Assembly: GCA_951804985.1 (NCBI GenBank) | Contig: OX638132.1 | Span: forward strand, 28,788,440 to 28,852,439 | DNA length: 64,000 nt | DNA from: Dryomyza anilis | Taxonomy: Eukaryota; Arthropoda; Insecta; Diptera; Dryomyzidae | Direction: 5' to 3' | Shown: in pieces, positions 48,201 through 59,764 of the stretch | How positions within the stretch are numbered: the stretch's first letter is position 1 | Layout: each line of letters begins with the position of its first letter | Notes under the pieces: generated by a model | What the model was told of the DNA's origin: nothing | What the model saw: only the letters and a program-made list of their open reading frames with translations | The model's database searches: none | Made by a program: the position numbers and the translations under genes

Positions 48201-50629
48201 AATAAGTGACCTTTCAAAAAACTGCCGCTAGGAAAAGAAAGTTTAGACATTATTCGATAAGATATTAAGCACACAAAAAGGGAGTTGTATCAAAAGCTGT
48301 CTGTTCTCAAAATATGCCGGGAATCTTCCTTTAAAATTCTATAAAATTTGATACTCTGCCAAACGCTTCCTTCCTACAAACTACAATTTATCTGTGTATT
48401 TGCCGGAAATATTCCTGAAAAATGGCAAAAATGTTGTCTCGGAAAACATAAACCTGCAACATCAAACCTGCTTATTTCAAATAGAAAACCAAAAACATTG
48501 CATAAATCTGCTGTGACACATTTTTAAACATGCCGATTGCTGCTTTGTATTTGGCGTTTTTGATGAAGTACAAATTTAATTCTGTACCTTGCCAGATATA
48601 TGTCTATATTTTGCCAGTAACCTGCTGAATATTTTATCTGGGAATGTTTTTAAAGATTTCATTATTCAAGATTTTATTTATTTAAAGATGTCATTATTAA
48701 TAGAAGCTACTTTGCCAATTTAGACTGATTGAATCTGTTAACGATAAACTTTTCATTTATAAGCTAAAGCTTTTTTAGTCCGTTGAATGCTTTCTCCACG
48801 AGCGATAGCGCCTTCTCTAAAAAATCAGCTCTGTATGTCGCTCCAATGGCGCCCCTCCAGCAAGACGCAAACGTTAAATGTTGCCTCACACACTCAACAT
48901 GTCCTTTGTCCGTCTGTATTGCTAAGCATACAGATGCGTCTGCTTGCCCTGCCCAGCGTTACATAGATTGACGACTCCCAGACGGGACGAATTGCCGTCT
49001 CACTCTTTATTAATTTAATGTTTCTTTTGCAGCAGCAGTGCACACATCAAAACTAATCAAACGTTCTTTTTCAGCGATTTTTATTAGTTTGTAAGCTATT
49101 TTTGTATTTGCATTAAGTCTAAGGTAGTCATTAAGTGAACGACATGCGCATCAATTCCCCGAGGCGTCTAACGGTTTTTTTGTTTTCTCTTTGTTTGCGT
49201 ATGCGCTGCATATAGATTCGGAAAGATTTCATTGCAATGCTGCGCGAACGCTCCGACGTCGATCGGCATACCCGCTGGCACGACATCAAGAAGAAGTTCG
49301 AGTCGGATGCACGCTACCGAGCTGTCGAAAATTCCATGTATCGTGAGGAGTATTTCATGGACTTTTTGCGCATTGTGAAGGACGAAAAACGCAAGCAGCG
49401 CGAACAGAAGGACCGCGAGCGTGAGAAGGAACGTGAACGAGAGCGCGAAAAGGAGCGTGAGCGTAAGTCGGAACGTAAGTCTGATCGCAAGGACAAGGAT
49501 CGTGGTCGCGACCGTAGCAAGGATCGCGATAGAGACCAGAAGGACAAGGAAAAAGACAAGGAGAAGAACAAAGACAAGGAAAGGGAAAAAGACAAAGAGA
49601 AGGAATCTGAAAAGGAAAAGTCTAACGAGAAAAAGTCAAACGATGATGTATGTTTAATTTTTTATATCTATTGGCAACTAGCATAACATGTTTTTTTATG
49701 ACAGGCTGTGCCGAGTACTGAGCAAGACGAGGGTCTCGTCAATTCGTCCAACGAGGATGACGAATCCGAGCGACTGCAAAAGGAACGCGAGCGTCAGCAG
49801 CGCGCTGAGCAGAGCATACGCGAGCGAGAGAAAGAAGTGCATCGCACGTTGGCCGGCCATTTGCGCGATCGGGACAAGGAGCGCGAACACCACAAACGCG
49901 ATGAGGCCACGCGGCACTTTAATGCGCTGCTCACGGATTTGGTGCGCAATCCGGATCATGCCTGGAAGGAGGTTAAAAGACAACTGCGCAAGGATCACCG
50001 CTGGGAGCTGGTCGAAATGCTCGATCGCGATGAGCGCGAAAAGTAAATACGTGCAATTGCATTTAGTCACTAACAGTGTAGTAACCATTTATTTGCAATA
50101 TTCACAGAATATTCAACGAGCACATCGATGCGTTGATGAAGAAAAAGCGCGAAAAGTTTCGCGAAATGCTGGACGAGATCGCGACGCTGGAGCTGATCAG
50201 CGCCTGGAAGGACATCAAGAAACTGATTAAGGAAGATCCACGTTATTTGAAGTACAACAGTTCAGATAAGTGTGAGCGCGAATTCCGCGACTATATCAAG
50301 GACAAAACTATCAACGCTAAAACAGCGCTGCGCGAATTGCTTCAGGAATGCAAATTGATTTCGCACAAGAGCAACGAGTTGATCAAAGAGAATCCAAATC
50401 ATTTAAAGGAAATCGAGGACATACTGAAAAATGATAAAAGGTAAATGCAAAGTGAAATTTTATCACTGCTTTGCAGTTTATCATTTATTGTAATCTTTGC
50501 AGATATTTAATTCTGAATCATATACCCGAAGAACGCACCACCATCATTGTGAACTTCTTGGAAGAATTGCATAAACGTGGACCGCCGCCGCCACCAACGG
50601 CTTCAGAATCGACACGAAGAAACAAGTAA
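42705..50629 (+). CDS. TCERG1/CA150-type transcription elongation and splicing regulator (3 WW, 6 FF domains)
   Basis: Nuclear factor that links elongating RNA polymerase II (phospho-CTD via FF domains) with splicing factors (via WW domains). Coding exons: 42705-42895, 43046-44679, 44746-44879, 45945-46153, 46212-46362, 49216-49647, 49705-50042, 50108-50440, 50503-50629. The sum is 3549 nt, 1182 aa, all in frame. The N-terminus is acidic, then Arg/Gly/Pro-rich. WW1 is about residues 148-178 ([16 protein letters not shown]), WW2 350-377 ([16 protein letters not shown]) and WW3 503-532 ([11 protein letters not shown]). A Pro/Gln-rich linker lies between WW1 and WW2, and an Ala run follows WW2. 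Six FF domains follow from about 638 to 1175, with a Lys/Arg/Glu/Asp-rich linker (about 831-917) between FF3 and FF4. Length and order match animal TCERG1. An AATAAA lies at 51061. Confidence 0.95.
45001..45137. mobile_element. Small MITE in TCERG1 intron 3
   Basis: TAGATGCCAAC at the left and GTTGGCATCTA at the right are exact inverts; inside, TTTTTCCCACAGCA and TTTTTCCCACGAAG recur. It is 137 bp. Confidence 0.72.
45212..45291. repeat. (TA)n microsatellite in TCERG1 intron 3
   Basis: About 38 uninterrupted TA units. The open frames across it (tyrosine/isoleucine repeats) are artefacts of the dinucleotide. Confidence 0.97.
45295..45900 (-). repeat. GGCGTGGCATCT modules and CCCATNTTACCCC minisatellite
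   Basis: Two units with GGACGTGGCATCTTCCATAT (45340) and GGGCGTGGCATCTCCTATAT (45481) are the reverse relatives of 6165-6500. At 45640-45690 and 45775-45845, short tandem words such as CCCACATTACCCCATGT repeat about six times. All of it is intronic. Confidence 0.6.
47346..47502. mobile_element. Small MITE in TCERG1 intron 5
   Basis: CCCCCTTATTTTGTAAAACG then AAAC at the left is inverted at the right: GTTTCGTTTTACAAAGTAGT then GG. It resembles in design, though not in exact sequence, the MITE at 33482-33645. About 157 bp. Confidence 0.65.
47660..48210 (+). repeat. Three tandem ~175-bp units in TCERG1 intron 5
   Basis: The word TGGCAGTTAAATA recurs at 47841, 48012 and 48192 (171- and 180-bp spacing). 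In each unit it is preceded by GGCATGTTATAGGAAGA-type and GCGCAAATATAT-type blocks and by a CTGTTGTCTCGGAC-type block. The units are diverged. Confidence 0.75.
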
Positions 50630-50639
50630 TTTCTTCAAA

Positions 50640-51215
50640 CTTTAATGAAATAGATTTTTTTTTCTTTTTAGCGCAACAGTTGTTGTTATACAAACAGAAT
50701 TAAGATTACAACCAATACAAGTCACTTTTACAAAATACTTTAGGCTATTCGAAAGATCGAATTGTCTATTTAACCAAATCACAAGAAAACTTTTTAAAAA
50801 TTATATAATATTGTAATAATTATGTCGTCAATATGATTTCTTAAATGCCAGGTATTCGCCAAAATAAGCAATTATTTTCAGAACGTACTCTTTAGGATTA
50901 AAAAGGAAATTTAAAAATATATAAAATATTTAAATCCAAGTCTTAAATTTGTATTTATTTTGTATACATAGTAGTCACCATTGAATAGTCAAAAAGAACG
51001 GTCTCACCGGAGCAGGATCCTTCTGCCGTCGCCGACATTCTTATACAGAAATATTTACTGAATAAAAGCTCTTAAAGTACTTACGCGGCTTCTATATGGT
51101 CAAAGGTGCGTAAGTATATACAGAATATGTCTATATAGAAGCTATGTAGAAGGTCGGGTAAGTACTATTTGATTTCTCAAGAAAGATTTATAGACGCTGG
51201 TTACAACTTTTGAAC
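50640..51215 (+). other. 3' flank of the TCERG1-type gene
   Basis: AT-rich probable 3' untranslated region with AATAAA at 51061-51066. At 51080-51160 a small inverted repeat is built from GCTTCTATATGG/CTATATAGAAGC and TGCGTAAGTATA words. Confidence 0.5.
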
Positions 51216-51217
51216 AA

Positions 51218-52310
51218 TTATTATATACTAGCAGTACTCATGCACGACTCGTGCCAAGATTTTCTGAATTCAAAGATATAGAGCGATTTTATTAAAATAA
51301 ATAACATTTTTATTATTTATATCAGGGGCCCGTGCTTCGCTGTGGAAATTTTTATTGGTTTTATAAATGCAGTAGAATTCTTCCCAGCAGAAATCTTCGC
51401 CGTAAAATTATTCCCCATAGAACGCTCCCGGTAGAATTCTTTCCCATAGAATTCTTCCCCGCAGAGTTTTTCCCAGTAGAAGTTTTGGTGTGGTGAGTTT
51501 TAATGTGGTGAGTTTAGATGTGGTATATTTTCGTGTGGTGAGTTTTAGTGAGGTGAGTTTTAATGTGGTGAGTTTTAGTGTGGTGAGTTTTAGTGTGGTG
51601 AATTCTTAGTGTGGTGAATTTTTTGTGTGTTGAATTTTATTGTTGTAAATTTTAGTGTGGTGGATTTTTAGTGTAGTGAGTTTTAGTGTGGTGAAATTTA
51701 TTGTGTTGCGTTTTAGTGTGGTGAATTTTATTGTAGTGAGTTTTAGTGTGGTGAATTTTTAGTGTGGTGAGTTTTAGTGTAGTGAATTTAAGTGTGGTGA
51801 ATTTTTTGTGGTGAGTTTTAGTGTGGTGAGCTTTAGTGTAGTGAGGTTTAGTGTGGTGAGTTTTTGTTGCGGTGCGTTTTAGTGTGGTGAATTTTATTAT
51901 GATGAATTTTAGTATAGTGAATTTTAATGTGGTGAGTTAAGTGAATTTTATTGTGGTGAGTTTTAGTATGGAGAATTTAAGTGTGGTGAATTTTTTGTGG
52001 TGAGTTTAGTGTGGTGTTTTTTATCTTTCCTATTTTTGTTTTTCTTTTTGTTTGGATTTTAGTTTTATATTATTGTTTTTGTATTTTTGCTTTTAATTTT
52101 TTTTTTGTATTTGAGTTTTTTGTTTCATGTTCGTAGCTGGTGAAAGTGCCGAGTTATATCATTTTGAAAGTTAAGGTTGTATGGGATGTGCCACGCCTAT
52201 CATTCCTTCCAGACCATACCGCATCTTTGGTAAAAATTTAAAGGAAATCGGATCAGCCGTTTAGACGGAGAAGCGGAACAAACGTACAAACAGATTTATT
52301 GTTGCACTGA
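51218..52310 (+). mobile_element. Helentron-like repeat with internal minisatellite, copy 2
   Basis: It starts TATATACTAGCAGTACTCAT with GCACGACTCGTGC just after. It goes on through a TAGAATTCTTCCC-rich block (51370-51475), then a long GTGGTGAGTTTTAGT minisatellite (51485-52015, about 30 degenerate units). It ends with a module holding GGGATGTGCCACGCC and GAAATCGGATCAGCCGTTTA. This is the same order as copy 1 (26270-27290) in the opposite direction. Confidence 0.7.
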
Positions 52311-52424
52311 AATTATCTATTTAAATGGAAATAAAAACATGTTTTTACTCTTTATTTACCAAGTCCGGGCTGTGAATTAAACACTCTTCCTTCAGATTGC
52401 AAAAACAAATAAATAAATTGTAAC

Positions 52425-52500
52425 AGGCAGGATTCGAACCTGCGTCCTCGTGCATTGAAGCCAGGTATGTTATCGTCGTGAGACCTGTATAATGGTTGAG
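52425..52500 (-). repeat. tRNA-like sequence, probably a pseudo-tRNA or SINE head
   Basis: On the - strand it has GCAGGTTCGAATCCTGC, a perfect B box in a good T-arm hairpin. No acceptor stem complementary to the expected CCTGTTAC end is found and the D-arm is poor, so it is not called as a working tRNA. Confidence 0.4.
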
Positions 52501-52894
52501 TATTCCCTGCCGCATAAGTAACTAAAGTAACTGTATACGAATTGTTTGATTATTTGAATAAACCTTTACACAGTGAATTAAACATCATTTATATAACGTT
52601 TATTACTTTCGGAGTGGATTGTGCTACTTGGGTACATATCTGACAATTTTTGTTGTTAAAAAATTTAATAAAATTTAATTTATTCGTCTATTTTTCAAAT
52701 GCAGTGCAAAACTTACAAATTCAATAAAAAAGCAATTTTTGCTAATGAATTGCTGACTAAACTATCGGTTTCAATCGGTGACCGGTAATTGTTAAAGTCC
52801 GTAATCAATCGATTATCATATGTCTGTTTGCTCTCATCAAATTTAGTTCCACGTAGTCTGCACGAAAATTTGCTCAATTGAAAAGGAAACACTG

Positions 52895-54045
52895 CATTAT
52901 CGACAAAATTAAGTTTAGTCAGCAATTTAGTAGAGTTCGGACACACCCTATAAAACGGTAGCAGAAAATATCCGAGTTTGCAGGAAATATCCGAGTTTTC
53001 TGGCATCGTTGCCGAGAACATTGGTTAAGTGGTAGTGGAATTTTACAGATTGAAGTTAACAGCGAAATCAGTTCATAAGACTACACACAAAAAAAAGTGT
53101 GTAAATATAACTAAAATGTTAATCAATCCAATTAATTTTTAAATGAAACTCAGCCGATGTAACTTTTAGTAGCATTGAATTCCATATCGTAATAATGAGA
53201 ATATGTTAATTGGAGAAACTTAATTTTTTTGTCATATCGATATTAAAGTTGTTATATATTATATTTTTTATTGGGAATTTTTAAATCATTAATTAATTAA
53301 TTAGTAACATCAATTACAAATTTCATTCGATACAAATTGGATCAATTAAATATTTTGTTAAATTAAATAAAATATTTGTCGAATAGAAACATATGAAAAA
53401 AAAATAATTCAATTCAATATATAACATAAAATAAATATTAAATAATTATTTATACTTTTTGATATGCTTTGTAAAATTCTTTCAACCTAACGAATGTTTT
53501 ACCGAAGTCAGTTTTCACAACTTCTACAGGTGGGCCAATTAATTGACTCAAATATAAAATTTTATATTCGTTTTTTAATGATTCAATATGCAACAAAATG
53601 AGCATCATAAGCTGTTTGTTCAAATTCTTGACAGCAAAAATAAATTGAGCCATTTAATGCTCAAATAGCAACGTAGAAGAAAATAATGTTAGAAGAAACT
53701 GAACGACGCCGCCGACGCACGAGACGCACAAACGAAAAACAAAATGAAACCCAGAAGAAAAAAACAGTGTTGCAAAATGAATAAATCAAAAGTAACAAAT
53801 AAAAGTAGTTAATACTATTAAAGATTTAGTTGTATTGAAATTATATTAAATTAATTCCTATTAATATTTTAATTAAAAAATGTGTACATTATTTTTAATT
53901 GAAATACGATTTTATTTGCTATTAATATCAATTGTTATATATACATACAATATTTTTTTCTGTTCTTGGAGTTATGGCCTTGGAGTTGTGGTTGACTGGA
54001 AATTTAGAAGTCACTTCAAATTTTGGCAAATTCGCACACACCCTA
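52895..54045. mobile_element. Element pair with ends like the 3985-4664 element
   Basis: The left block ACAAAATTAAGTTTAGTCAG then CAATTTAGTAGAGTTCGGAC, and the right block GGCAAATTCGCACACACCCT, resemble the ends at 3990 and 4660. The interior is AT-rich. It includes a 67-residue - strand frame (53653-53450, starting MAQFIFAVKN) with no recognised domain. The exact limits are uncertain. Confidence 0.4.
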
Positions 54046-54174
54046 TATTAAACATGTTCTATAATAATTTTGTTCTTTGAAAATTGAAACCAGTACACTT
54101 CGAATTTCGGAACTGTCTTCGAATTTTTTGTTATCGATTTTCGAATGTCACAATTCACAATATGAGAAGATAGA

Positions 54175-54653
54175 CCAGTGTTCATACTTTTGCATGATTA
54201 AAATGGAGTAGATTTCAGTAAAAGAAACAGTGGGAATCGATCACAGCACGTCGAGTGTGGATAATTTCAACGTAAATATTACTGACTCTGAATATTCAGT
54301 GTTTAAAAAAAAACACATTTGATATGACAACACTGGACGTCATTTTCTTTTCGTCAACATTTTATGAGTCACCCGGTTGTCTTCGTTGAATATCGGGGTT
54401 TCACACCATCTTTCTTCATCAAAACAATATTTTTTTTAATTTCAATATTAATAAATCGTCGTTGTAGAACGAAAAGTCACCAGTTACTTTTTCAAAATGT
54501 CAAATATTTATTTACAAAAATCTTTATAAATCTGTCAATTCTTAATCGATGGTCTCAATTTTTTTAACACCTGATAAGAATGGGAGTAGATTTCAGAAAA
54601 AGGGAGTAGAAAACTACGAGAAAGATTTTAGATTTTAGTAGAATGAGAACACT
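54175..54653. repeat. Possible TIR element with CAGTGTTC ends
   Basis: CAGTGTTCATACTTTTGCAT at the left and ATGAGAACACTG at the right are inverted over about 10 bp, and GGAGTAGATTTCAGAAAAA-type words occur at both sides. No matching target duplication is seen. It lies 100 bp upstream of mRpL51. Confidence 0.4.
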
Positions 54654-54755
54654 GCGACGTATTTGACAGTCGAATTGCAAAACAGCTTTTGACAGATTTA
54701 TTTATTCACCTAATTTAACCGTTCACTCTTCTTTTAACAAAGTTATCTAATAACA

Positions 54756-55259
54756 ATGTCCTGGATTGCGAATTCGGTGCGCCAGGTTGTTTCCTTACAG
54801 CAGCATCTATGGTTGCCCACAGTTGGTGCTCAAGTGCGTCAGCTGTCGTTCGCAGAGAGACGCGCACGCGGTCCCACCTTGCGCCGCTATGGTTACAAGG
54901 ATAAAATCTTGCAGGGCGGCATGTTGCCACATTTGGACAATGGACAGAAGTTGCCAATGCCTGATTATAGGCCGAAGAATGCATGGGTGGAGAAACGTGC
55001 TCTGTTTGGTCAAAATGATTACATCGATATTCTGGGCAATGATCGTCTGCATCCGACTCGCGTGTTGTACTCTGTGCCATCCTGGTTACGTGGTGTCTCC
55101 GGCAATGAGTATCAGGTGTTGTTGCGCAAACGCAAGATCATGGCACAGACAAGTTATCCCGTTGCACGTCCCACCAAATGGAAGAAAATGCAGAAACGTA
55201 TTCTGTACTTGTACAAATTCTTGAATCGGAAAACGAAGACGGGCTACTCCAAGCAATAG
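54756..55259 (+). CDS. mRpL51: Mitochondrial large-subunit ribosomal protein mL51
   Basis: Nuclear-encoded protein of the mitochondrial ribosome large subunit. One exon, 167 aa, starting ATG TCC TGG in a good context (AACA before ATG). The first about 35 residues are basic and amphipathic without acidic residues, as in a matrix-targeting signal. The conserved core has [20 protein letters not shown], then [13 protein letters not shown], then RKRKIM and [17 protein letters not shown]. These fit the family signature (EKRA-FG--D-I-ILG, WLRG--GNE, KRI-YLYK--NR). The stop TAG is followed after 70 nt by AATAAA (55330-55335). Codon use is GC-richer than the surroundings, as expected of a real gene. 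Confidence 0.95.
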   Translation: MSWIANSVRQVVSLQQHLWLPTVGAQVRQLSFAERRARGPTLRRYGYKDKILQGGMLPHLDNGQKLPMPDYRPKNAWVEKRALFGQNDYIDILGNDRLHPTRVLYSVPSWLRGVSGNEYQVLLRKRKIMAQTSYPVARPTKWKKMQKRILYLYKFLNRKTKTGYSKQ

Positions 55260-55339
55260 GGTGAAAGCAGCATCGTGAAACAGAGTGATTCTTTAGTTAA
55301 AATGTTATTCAGCGAATGAATTAAGTTACAATAAATAAT

Positions 55340-55740
55340 GTTATATATGAATACAAAAATGAGTGATTTGACTAAAATCAGAGTTATCATTGATTATTGT
55401 TCCAATCTAGGAAAACAGAAATGCAGACTATGTCTATCAGAAATCTAGAATGAAAAATTTGTATTTTCAATCGAGAATACCAAAAACAGTTTCTTGGTGT
55501 CTCGCTCGAACTCACGAATTGGGCACAGAAACAGAACTATTTTATTTGCAACTTGTAGCAAGGGGTACCACGTGACCGGTCTAAGTTCTTCAGGAATGTA
55601 GCTCCAAACGTAAGACAGGCAAATTTCTGCCTCGCACCCTTTGATATAATTCAAAAACCAGTTGTGACCTCGGTATGCAATAAATGATGTTTTCGGTTTT
55701 TTTTTTTTAAATATCTGCATCCGCGAAATATTAATAAATA
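55340..55740. other. Intergenic with a piece resembling the SINE tail
   Basis: At 55578-55612 the sequence GTTCTTCAGGAATGTAGCTC then CAAAC is the reverse of the SINE tail word GTTTNGNGCTACANTCCTGA. It lies in a 91-residue - strand frame (55720-55445) with no known domain. It may be a relic of a LINE or SINE that shares this tail. Confidence 0.4.
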
Positions 55741-55752
55741 TAACAATAAAGC

Positions 55753-56353
55753 AGTTGGAAAGGTTAGATCACATGGGAAATTTTAAAGTAGGTGTTATTA
55801 TGATAGTTAGAATTATCAAAATTATAGTCGGTCAAAGCCGACTATAAATACCCTACACATATGTGTGGTTACCATTAAAAGTGGTATATAGGTCACCAGC
55901 ATAAACGAATCCTGAAAATAACTACAAACTTTCAATCGCTGAAGTATTTCCATTCATTTGATACCCATATTTACAAATGAGTAGGTGTACCGAATTTCGA
56001 TTTTTTTTGTTTGTTGAACCACAAGTCGTTTCGTGGGAAAACATTATTATCATGTATTTGAGCATGATATCAATATATATTTGACCAAAAAAAGTTTACC
56101 TAAGCACGTATACATAAAAATTGATCTTTATATGTACATTTTATATGAGGTATTTGAACATAAGTGGTCGGATCATAGGTCACAATGGACCGATCTCGCC
56201 ACATACAGACAGACGGACATCGCTAAATCGACTCAGGAGGTCATGCTGATCAAGAATATATATACTTTTCCATACCGGAGATGCTTCATTCTGGGTGTTA
56301 CAAACGGCGTACCAAACTGAATATACCCTTTCACTTTTAGTGTAGGGTATAAA
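55753..56353 (+). mobile_element. ACCCTACAC-type interspersed repeat, copy 2
   Basis: It matches 24513-25153 from GGTTAGATCACATGGGAAAT to TTTTAGTGTAGGGTATAAAA. Shared are the hairpin around ATAGTCGGTC and the GGTGTTACAAACGGCGTACC word. The internal CAGACAGACGGACATCGC stretch is shorter than in copy 1. Confidence 0.75.
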
Positions 56354-56655
56354 AAGGGCATCCAACTTTTTTACTTATTGCATTAGAAACATTTATAAGA
56401 TATGTTATGTACAATTTCAGTACACCAATGACCATATAACCACAATCTACGTATTTTCTCAAATATATTTTAATGATAAAGTAAGAAAGGGTTGTCTATT
56501 TAAATATAAATAAATGTTTTTTGTAATGCATTTACTCAGCACAACAGAAAAAAATAATAATATGTTATACCGACGCACTTCTAATCAAGTCCTCATACTC
56601 AGTTCTTGAATATTGTCTAAAGTTTAAGAGTTAAACAAAATATATAAGTATTATG

Positions 56656-57010
56656 CATGATACAAATATTTACAGGTACGTTCACTCTGACATAAGGCAA
56701 GTTTTTTTGACAAATTTTGAAATATTTTGTTTTGATTCAAATTCAAATTTTCAGAAATTGAAATTTATGTTCAAAGAAAATATGAAAAATATTTTTCAGA
56801 TTTTGTTTTGATTATAAAAATTTTTCTGAACATTTTAAAGCATACCTTGATAATTATTATTCATTTCTATAGAATTTTATATGAGATTTTTTAATTATCA
56901 ATTTTGTTTTGATTTTAAAACTAAACTTCAAAAAACTTGCCTAGTGTCACCTAAAGTAAACATTGGAAAAAAATGAGAGAGTGATCGTACCTGTATATAT
57001 TTGTATCATG
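56656..57010. mobile_element. MITE with CATGATACAAATATTTACAG ends
   Basis: CATGATACAAATATTTACAG then GTAC at the left pairs with GTACCTGTATATATTTGTAT then CATG at the right. The pairing continues inwards (GGCAAGTTTTTTTGAC against CAAAAAACTTGCC). It is 355 bp. Confidence 0.8.
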
Positions 57011-57035
57011 GTATTATGTATAAAATTATATCTAT

Positions 57036-57555
57036 CGGCCATGTTCCGACTTTCGATAGAATTTCATATTGTAAACTAACAGTTTTGAATTCGATGTCAC
57101 AATACAAAAAAGCGTTTTTTAAACGAATTCAAATCGTTGAAGTCAAAGTCAATCCGTTTGAATTCATTGAAAAAACAAATTTTTGTTCTGAGACCAGAGA
57201 TAATATATTTGATATAGAGTTTCCATACATGTGGCTTCGCTGGAAAATTTCAAATCAATATTCTGATGTTTTCTGCCACATTTTTGGACAGAAAAATAAT
57301 TAAAATTTATAAGGCGTTGGATTGCAATATATCTTGGTAAGTTTGGTTGCAAATTATCCGCGGACATATCCAGTTTTGTGCACTGTTTTCCTCTGTAAAA
57401 TTCCAATTCCACATAACCAATGTTTTCGACAGCGACGCCAGCAAACTCGGAAGGAAACTCTATATCAAATGTATACTCTCTGCTGAGACATCGAATTCAA
57501 AACCGTTTGTTTACATATTTTATATTAAATTCGATCGAAAGTCGGAACATGGCCG
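57036..57555. mobile_element. Foldback MITE with CGGCCATGTTCCGACTTTCG ends
   Basis: The 520-bp element starts CGGCCATGTTCCGACTTTCG and ends with the inverse. Inside, GATATAGAGTTTCC (about 57213) pairs with GGAAACTCTATATC (about 57453). Open frames of 80-100 residues on both strands are products of the palindrome. Confidence 0.82.
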
Positions 57556-57849
57556 TATAATTCTTTTTTTCTTTTACGATAAATTACGGTATAAGTTTTT
57601 TGTCCTAAATTATTCATATTAATACCAACAGCATTTTTAATCAGTATAGTTCAGCTTTGCATAAAAACATTGCTTTAAACGGATTTGCCTCAATATCCTA
57701 CAATATAGTCAAATTAATATCAAATTTTCATATTTTTAAAACTAAATAAAATAAATTTTATTCATATGAAAAAAAAAATCAGGACGTAAAAAGTGAATTG
57801 TAAATTCTATATAATATGACAAATACTTTTTTTCAATAGCGAAAACCAT

Positions 57850-58540
57850 AAATGTTTTACAAAAAAAGGTACACCTTAAAATTTATAATTTTTCTTTTTG
57901 ACTTTGGTCAGATTCACCCGTATTTCATTAAATTTACTTCAAAACAAAAGCTAAAGTATTCTCGATGAAATACAAAATAAATAAGACAAAAATACCAAGA
58001 TAGTGAATAAAAAAAAAAAGTCCTCCATTTGTTCTGTAGTAAATAAAGTAAATTAGGGTAAAAACAGCGATTTGTAAATTAAACATTTTTAACGGAAACT
58101 GTGTTAATAGTGCATATTTTAAAAATGAGAACCGATAAAAAAATAGTTAGTATTTTTATCGTAAGCTTGAACTATATACTACATAACCATAAATCATTTT
58201 CATATTTATCATTAGATCCAAAATCCTAAAAATATCGTTCAAAAATAGTAAAAAAAGAACTAAAATTCTCGAGTTTAGATTCAAATATCTAAAAAATAAA
58301 TCGGAATATTAGTATTTCTTGGTATATTGTAATTAGTCTTGACATTAAAAAGAAAATTGCATTTACAGTTTTTTGGAAAACTAGTTTTATAAGGCAATGT
58401 ATTTTTTTGATTCTGCAAAGTGGCTGAAAAGGACCTAATAATTCTAGAGCAATTTTCTTAAAAACTTTACGTAATATAAAAAAAACTGAGTATGCCGTTA
58501 AAATCAGCACCGCGAATTTTATGGAATTGATGTTTGGCAT
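57850..58540. repeat. Two dispersed repeat pieces
   Basis: At 57850-58000, a right-arm fragment of the 59765-60850 foldback family (GGTACACCTTAAAAT, CTTTGGTCAGATT, AAAGTATTCTCGATGAAATA). At 58195-58540, an uninterrupted copy of the repeat seen split at 5600-6030. Confidence 0.6.
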
Positions 58541-58737
58541 GTCCATATCAAACAGATTTGCATCCGCGTATTTTTTTAATATTCGCAACCGCAAAACTGA
58601 CATTCGTCACATCCCTGTAATTGCTCCGTAATTCACTATGATCGATATTATTTTTTTGTCATGGAATAAATCGAATTAAATTCGTTTAGATGTTACTGGA
58701 ACGGTTTCATTAAATGAAAAAAAGTTGTATTTAAATC

Positions 58738-58858
58738 AGGAACCGCAAAGAACCGTAATCGGAACCGTTTCAATTTCTGAAAAAGGAACCGTCGGAACCG
58801 TTAATAAAAAATGCATGGAAACGGAACCCATATATTTTTTGGTTGGTTGAATCGGATA
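58738..58858 (+). repeat. GGAACCG repeat, copy 4
   Basis: Same family as 4690-4860: AACCGCAAAGAACCGTAATC, then GGAACCGT and GTTAATAAAAAATGCATGGA. Confidence 0.7.
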
Positions 58859-58979
58859 TCAACAAATTTTCCCATCTTTTAATTTGATAAAGTTTTGAGG
58901 GTAATACGGGACCGATGATCGTACTCACAATTAGCAGTAAAATATACAAAATTAGGGTGGTTAAAGTCAATACAATACA

Positions 58980-59764
58980 ATTTCAAATAATATAGGTTTG
59001 ACTGGCGTCTTCAACAAAGCTGTTTATCGAGAACAGGATTGCGGCGTTAATTTTGTTTTCATTTTCGTAAACTTCTGACAATAGTTATCACTTCACAGCA
59101 CAATGAGCAAATGCGGTGAATTGATGAATAAACTTTTCACTTCATTTTACAATAACACATAAGGACCAAAACGCAGACATTTATACGCACATTTTAACAT
59201 AAATTGTTCTGAAAACGCATTTAATTAAATAATTTTAATATTTTTTGTAAATGCATCTAAAAGTAGAATTATGTAGTATCATTTTCTACATATATAACAT
59301 TTGTTGTATGCTTTGTTGTTTTGAAGTTATGAACGTTTTCAGAACGGACTTTTACGTTACAGTAATTGGAAGTAGATTTTAACTTGTCTTACATTGTTGC
59401 ATTTTCTGGTCTACTATTTTCAACGTGCAGTGCATAATTTCTAGGCTTTAGAATGAAAGTAATATATAAAATTTTAATTGCGCTGAAACATTTTTTTTTT
59501 CTATAGAAGCAAAAATGTTCGAACTGTTATGTTACAAAAAAAGTCGGTTACATTACGCGAGCTATAAATCGTTCAGATAAAAAGTAAAAAAAATAATTAA
59601 AATGCTTCAATGGTTAAATATTGTATAATCGTAAAAATAATAATTAAATGTTATCTAATTAAATCATTATTTTTACGATTATACATTCAAGAAGTTCTAA
59701 AATATGTACATTGAATTCGAATGAATCCACAATACTCTAATTACACTAGACAATAAATGGAGGC
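58980..59764. other. Intergenic, no gene seen
   Basis: AT-rich. At 59600-59690 a small inverted repeat pairs ATTGTATAATCGTAAAAATA with ATTTTTACGATTATACAT-type sequence. Confidence 0.45.

Larger units (their letters stand above)
46363..49215 (+). other. TCERG1 intron 5 (2.85 kb), content
   Basis: A GTACGT donor follows FF2 and a TATAG acceptor precedes FF3. The intron holds a MITE (47346-47502), a tandem repeat (47660-48210) and two GC-richer patches (46600-47150 and 48780-49010) that I cannot assign. The 62-residue frame at 48783 has no domain. Confidence 0.75.

Noticed and set aside
52425..52500. A second tRNA gene
   Set aside because: A good T-arm is seen but no acceptor stem or proper D-arm and anticodon arm.
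53450..53653. 67-residue - strand frame starting MAQFIFAVKN
   Set aside because: No domain, no clear promoter or poly(A) context, and it lies within a probable element; kept only as a note.
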